In this document: positions 1-7,752 of the stretch, piece by piece
Numbering within the stretch: the stretch's first letter is position 1
Layout: each line of letters opens with the position of its first letter
Origin: Actinomycetes bacterium
GTDB lineage: Bacteria; Actinomycetota; Acidimicrobiia; Acidimicrobiales; Palsa-688
Assembly: GCA_021815935.1 (NCBI GenBank)
Contig: JAKAZH010000001.1
Coordinates: 1-40,968 of the forward strand
Length of the DNA stretch: 40,968 nucleotides
Reading direction: 5' to 3'
Made by a program: the position numbers and the translations under genes
The notes under the pieces: generated by a model
Database searches by the model: none
The model's input: the letters and a program-made list of their open reading frames with translations, nothing else
Told to the model about the DNA's origin: nothing

Positions 1-55
1 CGTCTGATCGTCCAGTCACTTTACCGACAGGCAGGAGTTGATCGGCCCGTACATG

Positions 56-1612
56 TCAGCCGCCCGAGACGAGTCTGTCCCTCCCCTCCCAGTAGGGTGC
101 CCGAAGCTTGAACTTCTGGAGCTTGCCGGTGGCAGTGCGGACCAGCGACTCGCGCAACTCGACCGACGTCGGGCATTTGAAGTGTGCCATTCGCTCACGG
201 CAGAACGCGATCAGGTCGTCCTCGGTCACGACAGCTTCCGGCCGGGGCACCACCAGAGCTTTGATCGTCTCGCCCCAGCGATCGTCCGGGACACCTATGA
301 CGGCCACCTCGGCAACACCAGGGTGCTGGTAAAGGCAGTCCTCGACTTCGATCGACGAGACATTCTCCCCGCCCGTGATTATCACGTCTTTTTTACGATC
401 CGATATGACTAGGTAACTGTCTCCGGTGAGGTAGCCCCCGTCGCCGGTGTGGAACCATCCGTCGCCGAGCGCCTTCTCGCTCTCCTCGGGCTGCTCCCAG
501 TAGCCCGCGAACACGTGGTTGCTCTGAGCCAGGACCTCCCCGTCGTCGTTCGTGGCGATGCGAACGCCTAGGGCGGGGACGCCGGCACGGCTCAGGAGTT
601 GAGCTCTCTCGGTTGCGTCGAGGTCGTCCCATTCGGCTCGCGCCCTGTTGACGGTGAGCAGCGGCGATGTCTCGGTGAGGCCGTAGATCTGGATGAACTC
701 CCATCCCAGCTCGGCGCCGACCCTCTCGATGATCTTCGATGGCGGCGGCGCGCCTGCCACGACGATTCGGACCCGGTCCCGACCGGGGGTGTCTGCACCC
801 CGGTCACGCCGTGCGCTGCCGGCGTCGAGCACAGCTGCTACGACCGCCGGTGCGCCGCACATCAATGTGACGCCGTGGCGGTCGATGCGCTCGAGTATCT
901 GCTCGCCGTCGATTTTTCGTTGTACGACCTGCTTGGCTCCCATCGCGGTCACCGCGTACGGCATTCCCCAGCCGTTGCAGTGGAACATCGGAAGCGTATG
1001 GAGGAACACCTCTCGCTCGCCGACAGTCGTGTGCCAACCGAAGAGGGCCGCGTTGATCCAGCAGTTCCGGTGTGTGAGCTGCACTCCCTTCGGCCGCGCG
1101 GTTGTCCCGCTCGTGTAGTTGATGCTCGCCGTGGCGTTCTCGTCGAAGGCCCCGACGTGTGGCCGGGCGCCGGGAGGAGCCGGGGCGAAGAGCTCGGCGT
1201 CGTCGACACCGTCGAGGAGGATCGTACGCGGCGAGCGAAGCGACGCGAGGGACTCGGCGATCTCAGGGTCGACCAGCACCACCGACGCCCCGGAGTGGTC
1301 GACGATGTACTGCACCTCCTCCGAGGTCAGGCGGTAGTTCACCGGGACGAGGACCCGCCCGTAGCCGCTGACACCGAAATAGGAGATCATGAACTTTGCT
1401 GCGTTGGGACTGACTATCGCGACCCTGTCGCCCTGTCCGACGCCCATCGCTTCGAGGTTGAGCGCCATACCCCTGGCCCTCGACTCGAAATCCGCGTAGG
1501 TGAGCTCGCCGAGCGGAGCCGCTGCGGACGGGTCGTCGACGATCGCCACCCGCTGCGGGTAGACGGTCGCTGCCCGGTCGAGGAAGTCGTTGACATTAAG
1601 CGCTACCAGCAC
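56..1612 (-). CDS. AMP-dependent acyl-CoA synthetase (fatty-acid CoA ligase family)
   Basis: ANL-superfamily enzyme that activates a carboxylic acid with ATP and then forms the CoA thioester in the cytoplasm. The adenylation core is visible: the P-loop YTSGTTARPKGV near residue 166, YGLTETSP, GWFHTGDGGYL, the hinge region SDRKKDVIITGGENV, and the C-terminal catalytic lysine in RTATGKLQKFK near residue 497. At 518 aa it has the normal length. The start is taken as GTG at 1612 because AGGAGA lies 4 nt upstream; the frame stays open to 1687, but those extra residues do not resemble the family. It is divergent from the SRPBCC gene. Substrate cannot be read from the sequence; fatty or other medium/long-chain acids are the usual guess for FadD-like members. 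Family certain, substrate unknown. Confidence 0.9.
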   Translation of the reverse strand: MLVALNVNDFLDRAATVYPQRVAIVDDPSAAAPLGELTYADFESRARGMALNLEAMGVGQGDRVAIVSPNAAKFMISYFGVSGYGRVLVPVNYRLTSEEVQYIVDHSGASVVLVDPEIAESLASLRSPRTILLDGVDDAELFAPAPPGARPHVGAFDENATASINYTSGTTARPKGVQLTHRNCWINAALFGWHTTVGEREVFLHTLPMFHCNGWGMPYAVTAMGAKQVVQRKIDGEQILERIDRHGVTLMCGAPAVVAAVLDAGSARRDRGADTPGRDRVRIVVAGAPPPSKIIERVGAELGWEFIQIYGLTETSPLLTVNRARAEWDDLDATERAQLLSRAGVPALGVRIATNDDGEVLAQSNHVFAGYWEQPEESEKALGDGWFHTGDGGYLTGDSYLVISDRKKDVIITGGENVSSIEVEDCLYQHPGVAEVAVIGVPDDRWGETIKALVVPRPEAVVTEDDLIAFCRERMAHFKCPTSVELRESLVRTATGKLQKFKLRAPYWEGRDRLVSGG

Positions 1613-1708
1613 GATCTCTCCTACTCGTCGTCGCTTGGAGGGCCCGCTGAGAACACGTAGCCCTTGGTACGGACAAGTTTGCCACAATGCATTCTGCCCG
1701 GGCGGTGC

Positions 1709-1714
1709 TAGCTT
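1709..1714 (+). promoter_or_regulatory. -10 box TAGCTT, leaderless arrangement
   Basis: TAGCTT ends 6 nt before the ATG at 1721 and there is no Shine-Dalgarno sequence, as expected if transcription starts at the start codon. It is one of about ten such boxes in this window. No clear -35 is seen. Confidence 0.45.
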
Positions 1715-1720
1715 GCGGAC

Positions 1721-2176
1721 ATGCGCGGATCAGTCACAGTTCACATGGACGCCCCAGCCGACAAAGTTTGGGAGCTGCTTTCGGATGTGACCAAGATCGG
1801 CTTGTACAGCCCGGAGACCTTCGAGGCGCAATGGCTCGACGGTGCGGCAGGGCCTGCGGTCGGCGCCCGCTTCCGGGGTCATGTCAAGCGCAACGGGCGG
1901 GGCCCCATCTACTGGACGCAGTGCGCCGTCAAGGCCTCGGAGCCCGGAGAGGAGTTCACTTTCGCCGTCGAGGCCGGGGGGAGGACGGTCAACACCTGGT
2001 CCTACAAGCTGCGCCCGGCAGGCGATGGCACCGACGTGACCGAATCGTACGAGTTGGCGCCTTCGCCCATGATGCAGGCGTACTGGGCTCTGTTCGGCTG
2101 GATGCGCTCCAAGACCAACGAACGGGGAATGCGCCAGACCCTGGAACGGATCAAATCCCAAGTTGAGTCCTCGTGA
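1721..2176 (+). CDS. SRPBCC / CoxG-like ligand-binding domain protein
   Basis: A 151-aa protein consisting of one START/Bet v1-type (SRPBCC) fold, the family that includes CO dehydrogenase subunit G and polyketide cyclase-like proteins. The N-terminus has the usual strand-helix opening (VTVHMDAPADKVWELLSDV), followed by alternating beta strands and a long C-terminal helix ending in KTNERGMRQTLERIKSQ. There is no signal peptide or membrane segment, so it should be cytoplasmic. Such proteins bind hydrophobic ligands or have poorly defined roles. The neighbours are a divergent acyl-CoA synthetase and a convergent serS, and neither fixes its function. ATG at 1721 is supported by the -10 box immediately upstream. 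Confidence 0.8.
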   Translation: MRGSVTVHMDAPADKVWELLSDVTKIGLYSPETFEAQWLDGAAGPAVGARFRGHVKRNGRGPIYWTQCAVKASEPGEEFTFAVEAGGRTVNTWSYKLRPAGDGTDVTESYELAPSPMMQAYWALFGWMRSKTNERGMRQTLERIKSQVESS

Positions 2177-2201
2177 GGACCCAGCTCCGACGAGCTCTCA
2201 G

Positions 2202-3485
2202 TCAGGCCCGACCTCGTAGCGTGTCGACTCCCACGTAGGCGGCCAGCGCCGGTGGTAGGACGACGGTGCCGTCGTCAGTTGATCCGTGCTCGACGATGGC
2301 AGCCCACACGCGGGGGGTCGCCAGCCCCGAACCGTTGAGCGCGTGCACGAACTCGACGCCGCCGCCGTCTCGCCGGAAGCGGATCTGGCCGCGCCTAGAC
2401 TGGAAATCCGTCACCAAGCTGATCGACGAGACTTCAAGCCAACGGTCCACTCCGGGGGAGTAGACCTCCAAGTCGTAGACCCTCGAAGCGGAGAAGGTCA
2501 GGTCTCCTGAGCACAGCTCCACAACTCTGTAGGGCAGGCCGAGAACCTCGAGCGGCCGGGCTGCGTCTGCTACGAGCGTGTGGAACTCGGCCTCGCCGTC
2601 TTCGGGTTTGCACAGCTTCACGAGCTCGACCTTGTGGAACTCGTGCAGACGTTGCATTCCCCGGGTCTCTTTTCCGGCGGCTCCGGCCTCGCGCCTCCAA
2701 CACGTCGTATACGCCATGTATCGCAACGGAAGGTCGGCCTCAGCGAGGATCTCCCCTTGGTGAAGTCCCATCAGGGCAACCTCCCCTGTCGGCAACAGCC
2801 ACAGGTCGTCGTCACGAAGACGGTAGGCCTGAGTGTCGAACTTCGTGAGGTGACCGGTCTTGGCTATCACTTCCCCGCGTACGACATGCGGCGGGACGAT
2901 CTCCTCGTAGGCATCCCTGTGAAGGTCCAAGGCGAACGCCGTCAGCCCTCGAAGCAGCCGGGCCCCGTCGCCTTTGAGCAGGGCGAACATCGTTCCGCTC
3001 AGCTTTGCGGCCCTTTCCGCATCGAGGATGCCGAGCCGCTCGGCGATCTCCCAGTGTGGAAGCCAGTCGCGTCCGGCGTAACTGTCAGGGTCGTAGCCGA
3101 CAGTTCGAAGTACTACGTTGTCGTCCTCGCTTCGACCGTCCGGCACGTCGTCGGCAGGCAGGTTGGGTAGGCGCGCCATCGCATCGTCGAGGTCCGCATC
3201 AACGCGGCGGAGCTCCCGCTCCAGCGCCTCGACGTTCGCCCTTCGCGCTGAGAGGTCGAGCCGCAAGGCGTCTGCTTCCTCCTTGCGACCAGCTCGCATC
3301 AGCGCCCCGACGTCGCTCGAACCCGAGTTCATTTCCTGACGGGCAGCATCCACAAGGCGGATCTGGGCCCGGCGGGCCTCCGCAAGACGGCGTGACTCGT
3401 CGAGGACGGCGATATCCACCCCCTTGCGTGCGAGCTTGCGGGCCGTCTCATCGAAGTCGTCGAGAAGGAGCCTTGTGTCGATCAT
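2202..3485 (-). CDS. serS: Seryl-tRNA synthetase
   Basis: Class II aminoacyl-tRNA synthetase that charges tRNA-Ser (and tRNA-Sec where present) in the cytoplasm. The N-terminal roughly 110 residues form the long antiparallel coiled-coil tRNA-binding arm (charged, Ala/Arg/Glu-rich). The class II motifs follow: motif 2 around TTCWRREAGAAGKETRGM and HEFHKVELV, and motif 3 near the C-terminus around GSGLATPRVWAAIVEHG. The length, 427 aa, is normal. ATG at 3485 follows the -10-like TAGGCT by 9 nt. The gene is divergent from the GT2 gene and its ATG overlaps the region upstream of that gene's start. Single-copy housekeeping gene; identification is secure. Confidence 0.97.
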   Translation of the reverse strand: MIDTRLLLDDFDETARKLARKGVDIAVLDESRRLAEARRAQIRLVDAARQEMNSGSSDVGALMRAGRKEEADALRLDLSARRANVEALERELRRVDADLDDAMARLPNLPADDVPDGRSEDDNVVLRTVGYDPDSYAGRDWLPHWEIAERLGILDAERAAKLSGTMFALLKGDGARLLRGLTAFALDLHRDAYEEIVPPHVVRGEVIAKTGHLTKFDTQAYRLRDDDLWLLPTGEVALMGLHQGEILAEADLPLRYMAYTTCWRREAGAAGKETRGMQRLHEFHKVELVKLCKPEDGEAEFHTLVADAARPLEVLGLPYRVVELCSGDLTFSASRVYDLEVYSPGVDRWLEVSSISLVTDFQSRRGQIRFRRDGGGVEFVHALNGSGLATPRVWAAIVEHGSTDDGTVVLPPALAAYVGVDTLRGRA

Positions 3486-3494
3486 GAAGGGGCA

Positions 3495-3500
3495 AGCCTA
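3495..3500 (-). promoter_or_regulatory. -10 box TAGGCT of serS
   Basis: Reading the minus strand, TAGGCT is followed by 9 nt and then the serS ATG at 3485. No ribosome binding site is visible in those 9 nt, which suggests a leaderless or nearly leaderless transcript. Confidence 0.4.
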
Positions 3501-3541
3501 TCGTCGCCCGCACAGAGTCCCAATCGAAGCCGTCGCCCGCC

Positions 3542-3547
3542 TATCGT
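3542..3547 (+). promoter_or_regulatory. -10 box TATCGT of the GT2 gene
   Basis: TATCGT ends 8 nt before GTG 3556. This supports 3556 as the start over the upstream in-frame ATG at 3484, which would overlap the serS start codon. Confidence 0.45.
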
Positions 3548-3555
3548 GTTGGGCC

Positions 3556-4653
3556 GTGCCCCGCAACAGTTCCCCGTCGTCGTTCCACGCTTGGCGAATA
3601 GACGAGGAGTCCGTCGCCCGGTTCAAGGCCGAGCACGCGGACGTGGAATGCGCCCCGATCGTCGTCGTCATAGCCGCCCTCGACGAGGAAGCTGCAATCG
3701 GCGCTGTGATCCGCGCGATACCAGGCGAGATAAGCGAGATGGCCGTGCGCTGCATCGTGGTCGACGACGGATCGACCGACGACACGTCGAGCGTCGCCCG
3801 CTCGGCCGGGGCGGTCGTATACCGCCTCGATCGAAATCTCGGGCAGGGCAGGGCGCTGCGGGTCGGCTACAGGCTTGCGAGCGATCTCGGGGCCTCGGTG
3901 ATCGTGACCCTCGATGCGGACGGGCAGTTCGACCCCTCGGAGATGGGTCGTCTGGCCGGCCCGGTAGCGTCCGGCGCCGTCGACTTCGTGAACGGCTCCC
4001 GCCGGCTCGGATCCAGCCACACAACCGACCGCGTCCGCAAGGGCGGCCTCGTCTTCTTCGGAGGTCTCGTGTCGGTGCTGAGCGGGACTCGCATAACGGA
4101 CCCGGCGAACGGTTTTCGCGCCTTCCGGCCCGAAGTGGCCGAACGGGTCCCGCTTCACCAGGCCCAGTACCAGACAGCCGAGCTGCTGATGGGCGCCCTC
4201 GCACTCGGCTTTCGGGTTGTCGAAGCGCCGGTGACGGTCCTTGCGAGGAGCTGCGGCGAGACCAAAAAGGGGCCGAACTGGCGCTACGGCCTTCGCTTCG
4301 GTCGGGTGGTGATAAAGACGTGGTGGACGTTTCGAACTGGACGCTACGAGCTTCCAGCGCCGGCGGGACCAATGGCAGCTACGTTGACAGCGGAAGCCCC
4401 AGGGGTCCCGCTCGACGCTGCGCTCACGCTCGGAGCGGTCGCCACGCCGGGACCTGTGACGACGACCCGGACGGCTTGGGCTTCGAACGGCGTAGCGAAG
4501 GACCGGATGAGCCATGGCGCAGCCGACGCGCCGCCGCCGACAGACCCTTTCGCCGACGCCACCGTGTCCCATGCACCTGCGGAAGTCTCCAGCTGCAACT
4601 CGACCGACGACGTGGGCCCGACCGGGTTCCAGGCCTCGCCCACTGACACTTGA
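3556..4653 (+). CDS. Family 2 glycosyltransferase, polyprenyl-phosphate sugar synthase type
   Basis: GT-A fold transferase of the DPM/DPG synthase group, which moves a sugar from a nucleotide donor to polyprenyl phosphate at the inner face of the membrane. Visible features are the opening VVIAALDEEAAIGAVI, VVDDGSTDDT, the acceptor-site NLGQGRALRVGY, the metal-binding DADGQFDP, and the catalytic-region DPANGFRAFR. There are no clear membrane helices. The transferase domain ends near residue 270 (KTWWTFRTGRYEL). The remaining roughly 100 residues are Ala/Thr/Pro-rich and are read from the antisense of the opposing gene's 3' end, so they are probably a read-through tail. Start GTG 3556 was chosen on promoter position. 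Convergent with the GT-C gene, overlapping it by 310 nt. The sugar is unknown; sqdB two genes away makes UDP-sulfoquinovose a candidate donor. Confidence 0.85.
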   Translation: MPRNSSPSSFHAWRIDEESVARFKAEHADVECAPIVVVIAALDEEAAIGAVIRAIPGEISEMAVRCIVVDDGSTDDTSSVARSAGAVVYRLDRNLGQGRALRVGYRLASDLGASVIVTLDADGQFDPSEMGRLAGPVASGAVDFVNGSRRLGSSHTTDRVRKGGLVFFGGLVSVLSGTRITDPANGFRAFRPEVAERVPLHQAQYQTAELLMGALALGFRVVEAPVTVLARSCGETKKGPNWRYGLRFGRVVIKTWWTFRTGRYELPAPAGPMAATLTAEAPGVPLDAALTLGAVATPGPVTTTRTAWASNGVAKDRMSHGAADAPPPTDPFADATVSHAPAEVSSCNSTDDVGPTGFQASPTDT

Positions 4654-6401
4654 CTTACCGGGAAGGTGCCGGTGAAATACCAACTCTGCGACGCAGACCC
4701 CCCGGCTGTGGCGAAGACAGGCCCGACCGACTCGCTTCCTTGGATGTCTACGAGTCCAGGATTGGCGCTGTAAGGGCCGACCAGCTCGTAGACTGTCGCG
4801 TTGTCGCGTAGGGAGTGCAGCAGTGGCACGGCCCAGTCGCCGTAAGCGACCAAAGCGTTGATACATCCGCTGTCGAGCACGCCCGGCTTGTTGAAATCCC
4901 CGTTCAGCATGTAGGACGCGTTGTCGCTGGCGAGAGCCGACAGGACCGCCGGCAGGTAGCACAAGTTGTGCGCGACGGTGAACGCTGTCCATTGCGTCCG
5001 GTGTCCGGTGAAAAGGGCGGTCGACTCCTTGTAGTCGGTCTCGACGACGTCGCCGGGCGATCCGAGGACCGAAAGGAACCTTGCGTAACGGGACCCGGAG
5101 AACTTCGAGCTCGACTGATGCCAGCCGAAAAGGTAGTCGCGTGGCATCTGAGCTACCAGCGGTGCTACGACCAGGCACGCGACCGAGAGCGACGCAGTCG
5201 CCCTCAGAGCAAACGTCGAGGACTTGCGGGCGCGCGACACGGCCCTGCTGACGGCCCCCCAGATCGCTGCCGCCCCGATCACATACCAAGCGACCAGGAT
5301 CGGCAGGACGAGTATCGCCCGTCGCTCGTTGACGAAAGGCCAAACGACGGACTCACCGAGGTATACGACGACCATTGGGACGACCGCGCCGAGGGACCTC
5401 TTCGACCACACGTAGACGCCGACACCCGCACAGATCGACACTTGCCAAGACAGAACTTTCCACACGTCAACCCAGTGCCCGTGGATCGGCAGGGGCGCAA
5501 GGTAGGGAACGATCGTCGCAGGGATCGCCGTTGCGAAAAGGTGCCAGACGGAGTGTGGAGCTACGTGGAGGAGACGGCTGAAAAGACCACCTTGGTAGTA
5601 GACGCCGAGCTGCATTGTGTAGAGGCTGCCGGCGATCGGTTTGCCCAGCATGAGACGGGCGATGACCACAGGGGCGAGCGATGCGACGACGCCGCCGGCA
5701 AGCAGCGAAGACCGCGCGATCCGCCTCGCCGCGGGGCGCAGCGCAGTCCAGACGATCAACCCGATCACAACCCCTAGGCCGGCTTCTTTGATCCACACGA
5801 GCGTCGACGCAAGGACTATGACAATCCACGTCCACTTGGAGAGAAGGCGCTCGGTCGCCGACCATGCGTCGACAGCGAGAAGTAGCAGCATTAGCACCAC
5901 GAGGAAGGCTGCTTCGGCCATCACCATGCTCGCGTAAGTCGCAAACGGCGGTCCAAGGGCGAGAACCACCAGGGCTGCACAGCGAAGTCTTGCGCTGACC
6001 CGGTGATTTCCGAGCCAGATCCAGGTGAGGGGGAAGACCGCTATGAAGCATACGACGGAGAAGAGCCTGAGTGCTAGGAAACCGTGCGGCCATAGCCAAA
6101 CGAGCGGCGTCAAAAGCGCGCTGAAGCCTGGCGCGTACAGTGACACTATCGCCTCGCCACTTGCCAGGTGGCCTGTCAGACCCTGACCCGCCAAGAGCGC
6201 TTTGGCGGTCAGAATGTAGCCGGCGTCGTCGTCGAACGAACCGACGTGGTAGTGCGGCCACACCAGCGCAACGTGGAGCAGTCCCAACAGCACGGGAAGC
6301 CCGACGCCTAGCGCCGCGACGAAGGCTTTCGGTTTGCCACGGGCCTGTCCGACGCCGTGGTGTGCGGGAACCGTCCGGTCAGTTAGCGCTTGCGAGGGCA
6401 C
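4344..6401 (-). CDS. GT-C-type multi-pass membrane glycosyltransferase with C-terminal beta-rich domain
   Basis: Large (685 aa) membrane protein resembling dolichyl/polyprenyl-phosphate sugar transferases of the PMT/ArnT type. After a short basic N-terminus comes a first helix (near residues 28-50) and then the acidic external-loop motif SFDDDAGYILTAKALL, the GT-C hallmark that holds the catalytic Asp. About ten further hydrophobic helices follow to roughly residue 420. The last 250 or so residues are soluble, presumably extracytoplasmic, ending in a discoidin-like beta-rich region (SWYFTGTFPVSQVSVGEAWN, VELQLETSAGAWDTV, AVRVVVTGPG). Its ATG at 6401 lies inside the end of sqdB (23-nt overlap), so the two are probably translationally coupled. 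It would transfer a lipid-linked sugar to an outer-surface acceptor. Sugar and acceptor are not known. Confidence 0.8.
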   Translation of the reverse strand: MPSQALTDRTVPAHHGVGQARGKPKAFVAALGVGLPVLLGLLHVALVWPHYHVGSFDDDAGYILTAKALLAGQGLTGHLASGEAIVSLYAPGFSALLTPLVWLWPHGFLALRLFSVVCFIAVFPLTWIWLGNHRVSARLRCAALVVLALGPPFATYASMVMAEAAFLVVLMLLLLAVDAWSATERLLSKWTWIVIVLASTLVWIKEAGLGVVIGLIVWTALRPAARRIARSSLLAGGVVASLAPVVIARLMLGKPIAGSLYTMQLGVYYQGGLFSRLLHVAPHSVWHLFATAIPATIVPYLAPLPIHGHWVDVWKVLSWQVSICAGVGVYVWSKRSLGAVVPMVVVYLGESVVWPFVNERRAILVLPILVAWYVIGAAAIWGAVSRAVSRARKSSTFALRATASLSVACLVVAPLVAQMPRDYLFGWHQSSSKFSGSRYARFLSVLGSPGDVVETDYKESTALFTGHRTQWTAFTVAHNLCYLPAVLSALASDNASYMLNGDFNKPGVLDSGCINALVAYGDWAVPLLHSLRDNATVYELVGPYSANPGLVDIQGSESVGPVFATAGGSASQSWYFTGTFPVSQVSVGEAWNPVGPTSSVELQLETSAGAWDTVASAKGSVGGGASAAPWLIRSFATPFEAQAVRVVVTGPGVATAPSVSAASSGTPGASAVNVAAIGPAGAGSS

Positions 6402-7548
6402 TGCTCGTGGAGCGCCAGCTCACCGTCGGACGCATCGCCTCCGCCAGAACCCGGTGCTTGTGGCGTTCGATGATCGAGAACATCGAACCGATCAAGGTTT
6501 CGCTCAACAGGTGAGGTACGAGGCCAAGATCGAGAAGCCCGGTGTGGGCGGCACGGTAATGATGCGACTCCATCTCGACGCGCGGGTTCTCGACGGCTTC
6601 GATGCGGCAGTCACCCGGCCAGGCGGCCGCCACTGTGTCGGCGATCGAGCGAACCGACATCTGCTCAGTGAACTGGTTGAACACCCTGAACTCCCCGGGC
6701 GCCGCCGGGGTCTCGGCCGCAAGGCGGATGCACGCTACCGTGTCGACGATATTTATGATCCCGCGGGTCTGGCCGCCGCTCCCGTAGACGGTGAGGGGGG
6801 CACCCAGGACCGCCTGGATCGCAAAACGGTTGAGGACCGTACCGAAGACACCGTCGTAGTCGAAGCGGGTAGCCAGATCCGGGTGGATGGCAGTCTCTGG
6901 GGTCTCCTGGCCGTAAACGACACCCTGGTTGAGGTCGGTGGCACGAAGACCCCAGATGCGACAGGCGAACTCGATGTTGTGGCTGTCGTGGACTTTCGAG
7001 AGATGGTAGAAGCTGCCAGGTCGCTTCGGGAAGAGGACACGGTCCGTTCGACCGCGGTGGCGCACGTCGAGCCATCCCTCTTCGATGTCGATGTTCGGGG
7101 TCCCGTACTCCCCCATGGTTCCGAGCTTGACCAGGTGGATGTCACGGTTGTGCTCTGCGATCGCATAAAGAACGTTGAGAGTGCCTACGACGTTGTTAAC
7201 CTGAGTTGACACTGCGTGGCTACGGTCCAGCATCGAGTACGGCGCCGAGCTCTGCTCTGCGTAGTGGACGATCGTGTCCGGGTCGAACTCAGCAACCGTC
7301 GTCGAGACGAACTCTCCGTCACACAGGTCCCCGACGTAGGAGGTGATACGCTTCCCCGAGGCTCGACACCATGCGCCTATCCTCTCGTCGAGGGTGAGAA
7401 TCGGAACGAGGCTGTCGACGCCGAGCTCCTCGTCCCAGCGACGTCGAACGAAGTTGTCCACAATCCCGACTTCATGGCCGACCGACGACAGGTTGAGCGC
7501 GGTCGGCCAGCCGAGATAGCCATCGCCGCCAAGCACCAATATTCTCAA
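6379..7548 (-). CDS. sqdB: UDP-sulfoquinovose synthase (SqdB/SQD1/Agl3 family)
   Basis: Short-chain dehydrogenase/epimerase that converts UDP-glucose plus sulfite to UDP-sulfoquinovose with bound NAD. The N-terminal Rossmann motif reads LVLGGDGYLGWPTALNLS. The family-specific stretches HYAEQSSAPYSM, KLGTMGEYGTPN (catalytic Thr), YHLSKVHDSHN (catalytic Tyr and Lys) and LNQGVVYG are all present. The start is taken as TTG 7548: GGAG sits 5 nt upstream, and the protein then begins MRILVLGG as usual for the family, giving 389 aa. In-frame ATGs at 7563 and 7569 are alternatives. The gene is first in a coupled pair with the GT-C gene, with a strong inverted repeat upstream. No SQDG synthase is seen next to it. 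Confidence 0.93.
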   Translation of the reverse strand: MRILVLGGDGYLGWPTALNLSSVGHEVGIVDNFVRRRWDEELGVDSLVPILTLDERIGAWCRASGKRITSYVGDLCDGEFVSTTVAEFDPDTIVHYAEQSSAPYSMLDRSHAVSTQVNNVVGTLNVLYAIAEHNRDIHLVKLGTMGEYGTPNIDIEEGWLDVRHRGRTDRVLFPKRPGSFYHLSKVHDSHNIEFACRIWGLRATDLNQGVVYGQETPETAIHPDLATRFDYDGVFGTVLNRFAIQAVLGAPLTVYGSGGQTRGIINIVDTVACIRLAAETPAAPGEFRVFNQFTEQMSVRSIADTVAAAWPGDCRIEAVENPRVEMESHHYRAAHTGLLDLGLVPHLLSETLIGSMFSIIERHKHRVLAEAMRPTVSWRSTSSALASAN

Positions 7549-7573
7549 GCGAACTCCATTCATTCCCATGTCG

Positions 7574-7595
7574 GGCGCCGGTATCTGTCGGCGCC
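7574..7595 (-). promoter_or_regulatory. Inverted repeat (7-bp stem) upstream of sqdB
   Basis: GGCGCCG and CGGCGCC form a perfect 7-bp stem around an 8-nt loop (gtatctgt), ending 26 nt upstream of the TTG start. It could be an operator or a 5'-leader hairpin. No U-tract follows, so it does not look like an intrinsic terminator. Confidence 0.4.
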
Positions 7596-7698
7596 GCAAG
7601 TGTTGGCGACCGAGGCTACGACCACTCAGAGGCTAGGCACAGACCCATTTTGCCCAACAGGGACACTTCGGGCCGAAATTTCCTCGCTCTCTCAGCGA

Positions 7699-7712
7699 AA
7701 CTTAAACAAGTT
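7699..7712. promoter_or_regulatory. Palindrome AACTT-AAAC-AAGTT ahead of the export cassette
   Basis: A 14-bp inverted repeat in the roughly 200-bp region between sqdB and the lipoprotein gene, 40 bp before the lipoprotein ATG, in a locally AT-rich patch. Its position fits an operator over a promoter. No regulator gene lies beside it. Confidence 0.3.
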
Positions 7713-7752
7713 CTTGGGCGCCTTTCAGATTGTTCGACGGAGTATTGGGCCG

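Noticed and set aside
2183..2196. AGCTC-CGAC-GAGCT hairpin between the SRPBCC gene and serS
   Set aside because: A 5-bp stem with no T-tract; too weak to call a terminator.
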